From NCBI GenBank assembly GCA_937886325.1, contig CALABV010000209.1, positions 1 to 7,826 of the forward strand: a stretch of 7,826 bases of DNA. Reading direction: 5' to 3'. The notes under the pieces were generated by a model. That model ran no database searches and was not told the origin of the DNA. It saw nothing but the letters and a program-made list of their open reading frames with translations. Source of the DNA: an uncultured Geobacter sp. (GTDB lineage Bacteria > Desulfobacterota > Desulfuromonadia > Geobacterales > Geobacteraceae). Within the stretch, counting starts at the first letter, position 1. Every line of letters begins with the position of its first letter. Shown piece after piece: positions 6,672-7,826 of the stretch. The translations under genes and the position numbers were made by a program.

Positions 6672-7826
6672 ATTCATCATCCTCTTCAGTTTCTACGTCA
6701 GTAACGAGGGTTTTATTGAATAGAGCGTTCTGTAAATCTGGGTTTGTTGCAACAATATATAACGGTAAATCAAAAGAATTGCCGAAGGTTGCTTTCTCTT
6801 TACCGATATGCTCGCATACAAAATCGTGGACCATTTTTGAGCGGGTCTCATGATCTAAACCATTACTCAAACCATTACATCCGAGATGTTCCATAAATTT
6901 TCTAACAGGCTTCCGTGGAACATAACAAAATTTGTGAGCACGCTGGTTACTAATAACACCTTTTCTAACGAGCTCGCGCATTACAAAACAAGCACCCATA
7001 CCAAGCGCTCTGTCGATTGGAGGAGCATCAGGACCACCGCCCTGAAATTCCAGATTAATCCTTTGATCGGTTATTTGCTTTAAACTGAAGGGTTTATGCA
7101 TCTTGTTAATGGCCTGGAAACTATCTACGTAATCATCTAACCAGTAGCCAAAAAGGAATATGGAAACGAACTCCTTAAACCAATGGAAATATTCCGGGTC
7201 CTGAATCTCGTTTTGAAGATAATTCTTAATAACAACCATCCACTCGTTCAGTCCGGCCTCGCCAACTGTGACGAACTTGTCCATCCATCCTTTTGCATGG
7301 CAAAGCTGTATGAATGAACGGTGTTGCTCAGGTGTAGTCCGCCCAATGGTGTGACACGCTCCGAGAAGAAAGAGGGTCAACCAACCTTTTCTTGCCTCCG
7401 GTTCTCTTCTAAGAAAGTCATGTGTCAGCAAAGGGAAGCTTCCACCAGGATAGACCTTACGCTCGTACTGCATAATCTGCTGATCTTTGTTTTCCAGCCA
7501 CCAGTCATAGATTGCGTTCAGCGCGTCCGTAGCGCTGAGTGTTGAGGAAGGATGGTTGATTTCGGGGTAAGGACTATCAAAAATAACCTTTTTAGATAAC
7601 GAGCGAAGAAGCTCATCTTTATCAATGTCATCCCAACTATCAATGTATTCATGTCGTTCAATAACCTGCTCTAACCAGGTTACGGAGAGTCCATTCTGAC
7701 GAATGTGACGAGCTACCTTTGGTCCCAATTCACCATTCAACATGTAACGAAGAGCAGCTTGCCGGCTTTCTTCGTCACCAGCCATCCGGATCCACTCCGC
7801 CAGCAATTCCGTTGGTGCCTCGTAGC
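6661..7826 (-). CDS. Uncharacterised helical protein, 5' end missing
   Basis: The frame is open to the right edge, leaving 387 visible residues, and no convincing start is seen. A TTG at 7806 could start a 381-residue form, with GAGG 11 bases before it. However, the residues encoded before it (YEAPTE) join smoothly to an amphipathic helix, so I treat the gene as truncated. I recognise no family. The protein looks mostly alpha-helical and cytoplasmic. Counting from TTG 7806, it contains PGGSFPLLTHDFLRREPEAR (120-139), RALGMGACFVMRELVRKGVI (266-285) and FGNSFDLPLYIVATNPDLQ (341-359), which look conserved by their Gly, aromatic and charged pattern. The tail is acidic (ETEEDDEY). It is the first visible gene of the operon, and its TGA lies within the start of the ATPase gene by 11 bases, so the two products are probably partners. 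SNF2 neighbours of this kind in Zorya (ZorC, EH_signature) were considered, but I see no motif that proves that identity. Confidence 0.85.
   Translation of the reverse strand, partial: YEAPTELLAEWIRMAGDEESRQAALRYMLNGELGPKVARHIRQNGLSVTWLEQVIERHEYIDSWDDIDKDELLRSLSKKVIFDSPYPEINHPSSTLSATDALNAIYDWWLENKDQQIMQYERKVYPGGSFPLLTHDFLRREPEARKGWLTLFLLGACHTIGRTTPEQHRSFIQLCHAKGWMDKFVTVGEAGLNEWMVVIKNYLQNEIQDPEYFHWFKEFVSIFLFGYWLDDYVDSFQAINKMHKPFSLKQITDQRINLEFQGGGPDAPPIDRALGMGACFVMRELVRKGVISNQRAHKFCYVPRKPVRKFMEHLGCNGLSNGLDHETRSKMVHDFVCEHIGKEKATFGNSFDLPLYIVATNPDLQNALFNKTLVTDVETEEDDEYVQ
6681..6686 (-). promoter_or_regulatory. Ribosome binding site deciding the ATG 6671 start
   Basis: The minus strand reads AAGAGG, immediately before ATG 6680 and 9 bases before ATG 6671. 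A site needs several bases of spacing, so it selects ATG 6671 among the three in-frame ATGs. It lies within the coding end of the upstream gene, where it also encodes part of that protein's acidic tail. Confidence 0.6.

Noticed and set aside
47..7826. Assignment to DISARM or Zorya because of the SNF2-like helicases
   Set aside because: No DUF1998, phospholipase D, methylase or ZorA/ZorB motor gene is visible, and the unknown helical protein shows no motif I can tie to ZorC. The window is truncated at both ends, so this is a lack of support and not a disproof.
1..7826. tRNA, rRNA, CRISPR array, insertion sequence, attachment site, internal promoter or terminator
   Set aside because: Coding sequence fills nearly the whole window. 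The only non-coding gaps are 12 and 24 bases, and I saw no direct repeats, hairpin with a T-run, or transposase motifs.

Overview
The window looks like one short-read assembly contig rather than a slice of a finished genome. Bases 1-46 match the 3' part of the Illumina TruSeq universal (P5-side) adapter, so the biological sequence starts at about base 47. The reading frames at both ends run off the sequence, so the first and last genes are incomplete. The dense layout, strong Shine-Dalgarno sequences and short gene overlaps are bacterial. The taxon cannot be fixed from the sequence: base composition is uneven, no housekeeping gene is present, and every gene is of an accessory type.

Everything is on the minus strand and reads as one operon, transcribed from the right edge to the left. 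In transcript order: (1) a helical-looking protein of unknown family, lacking its N-terminus (6661-7826); (2) a 901-residue RapA/HepA-like SNF2-family ATPase with an N-terminal Tudor/SH3-like segment and a coiled coil between its two RecA lobes (3966-6671); (3) a small acidic 136-residue protein with a weak resemblance to YkvA/DUF1232 (3543-3953); (4) a second, very different SNF2-family ATPase of 1001 residues (548-3553); (5) a probable papain/C39-like cysteine peptidase of which 159 residues remain before the adapter (47-523). Junctions are an 11-base overlap, a 12-base gap, an 11-base overlap and a 24-base gap, so the genes are probably co-transcribed and translationally coupled. The operon promoter and terminator both lie outside the window.

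Functional reading (inference): two non-paralogous-looking SNF2 translocases, a small acidic partner, an unknown helical protein and a cysteine peptidase resemble the composition of bacterial anti-phage or anti-plasmid modules. In such modules DNA-tracking ATPases act as sensors and an enzyme acts as effector. I cannot match this set to a named system. DISARM and Zorya contain SNF2-like helicases, but their defining partner genes are not seen here. The set is a reasonable candidate for an undescribed or poorly described defence module, with the caveat that both ends of the operon are missing.
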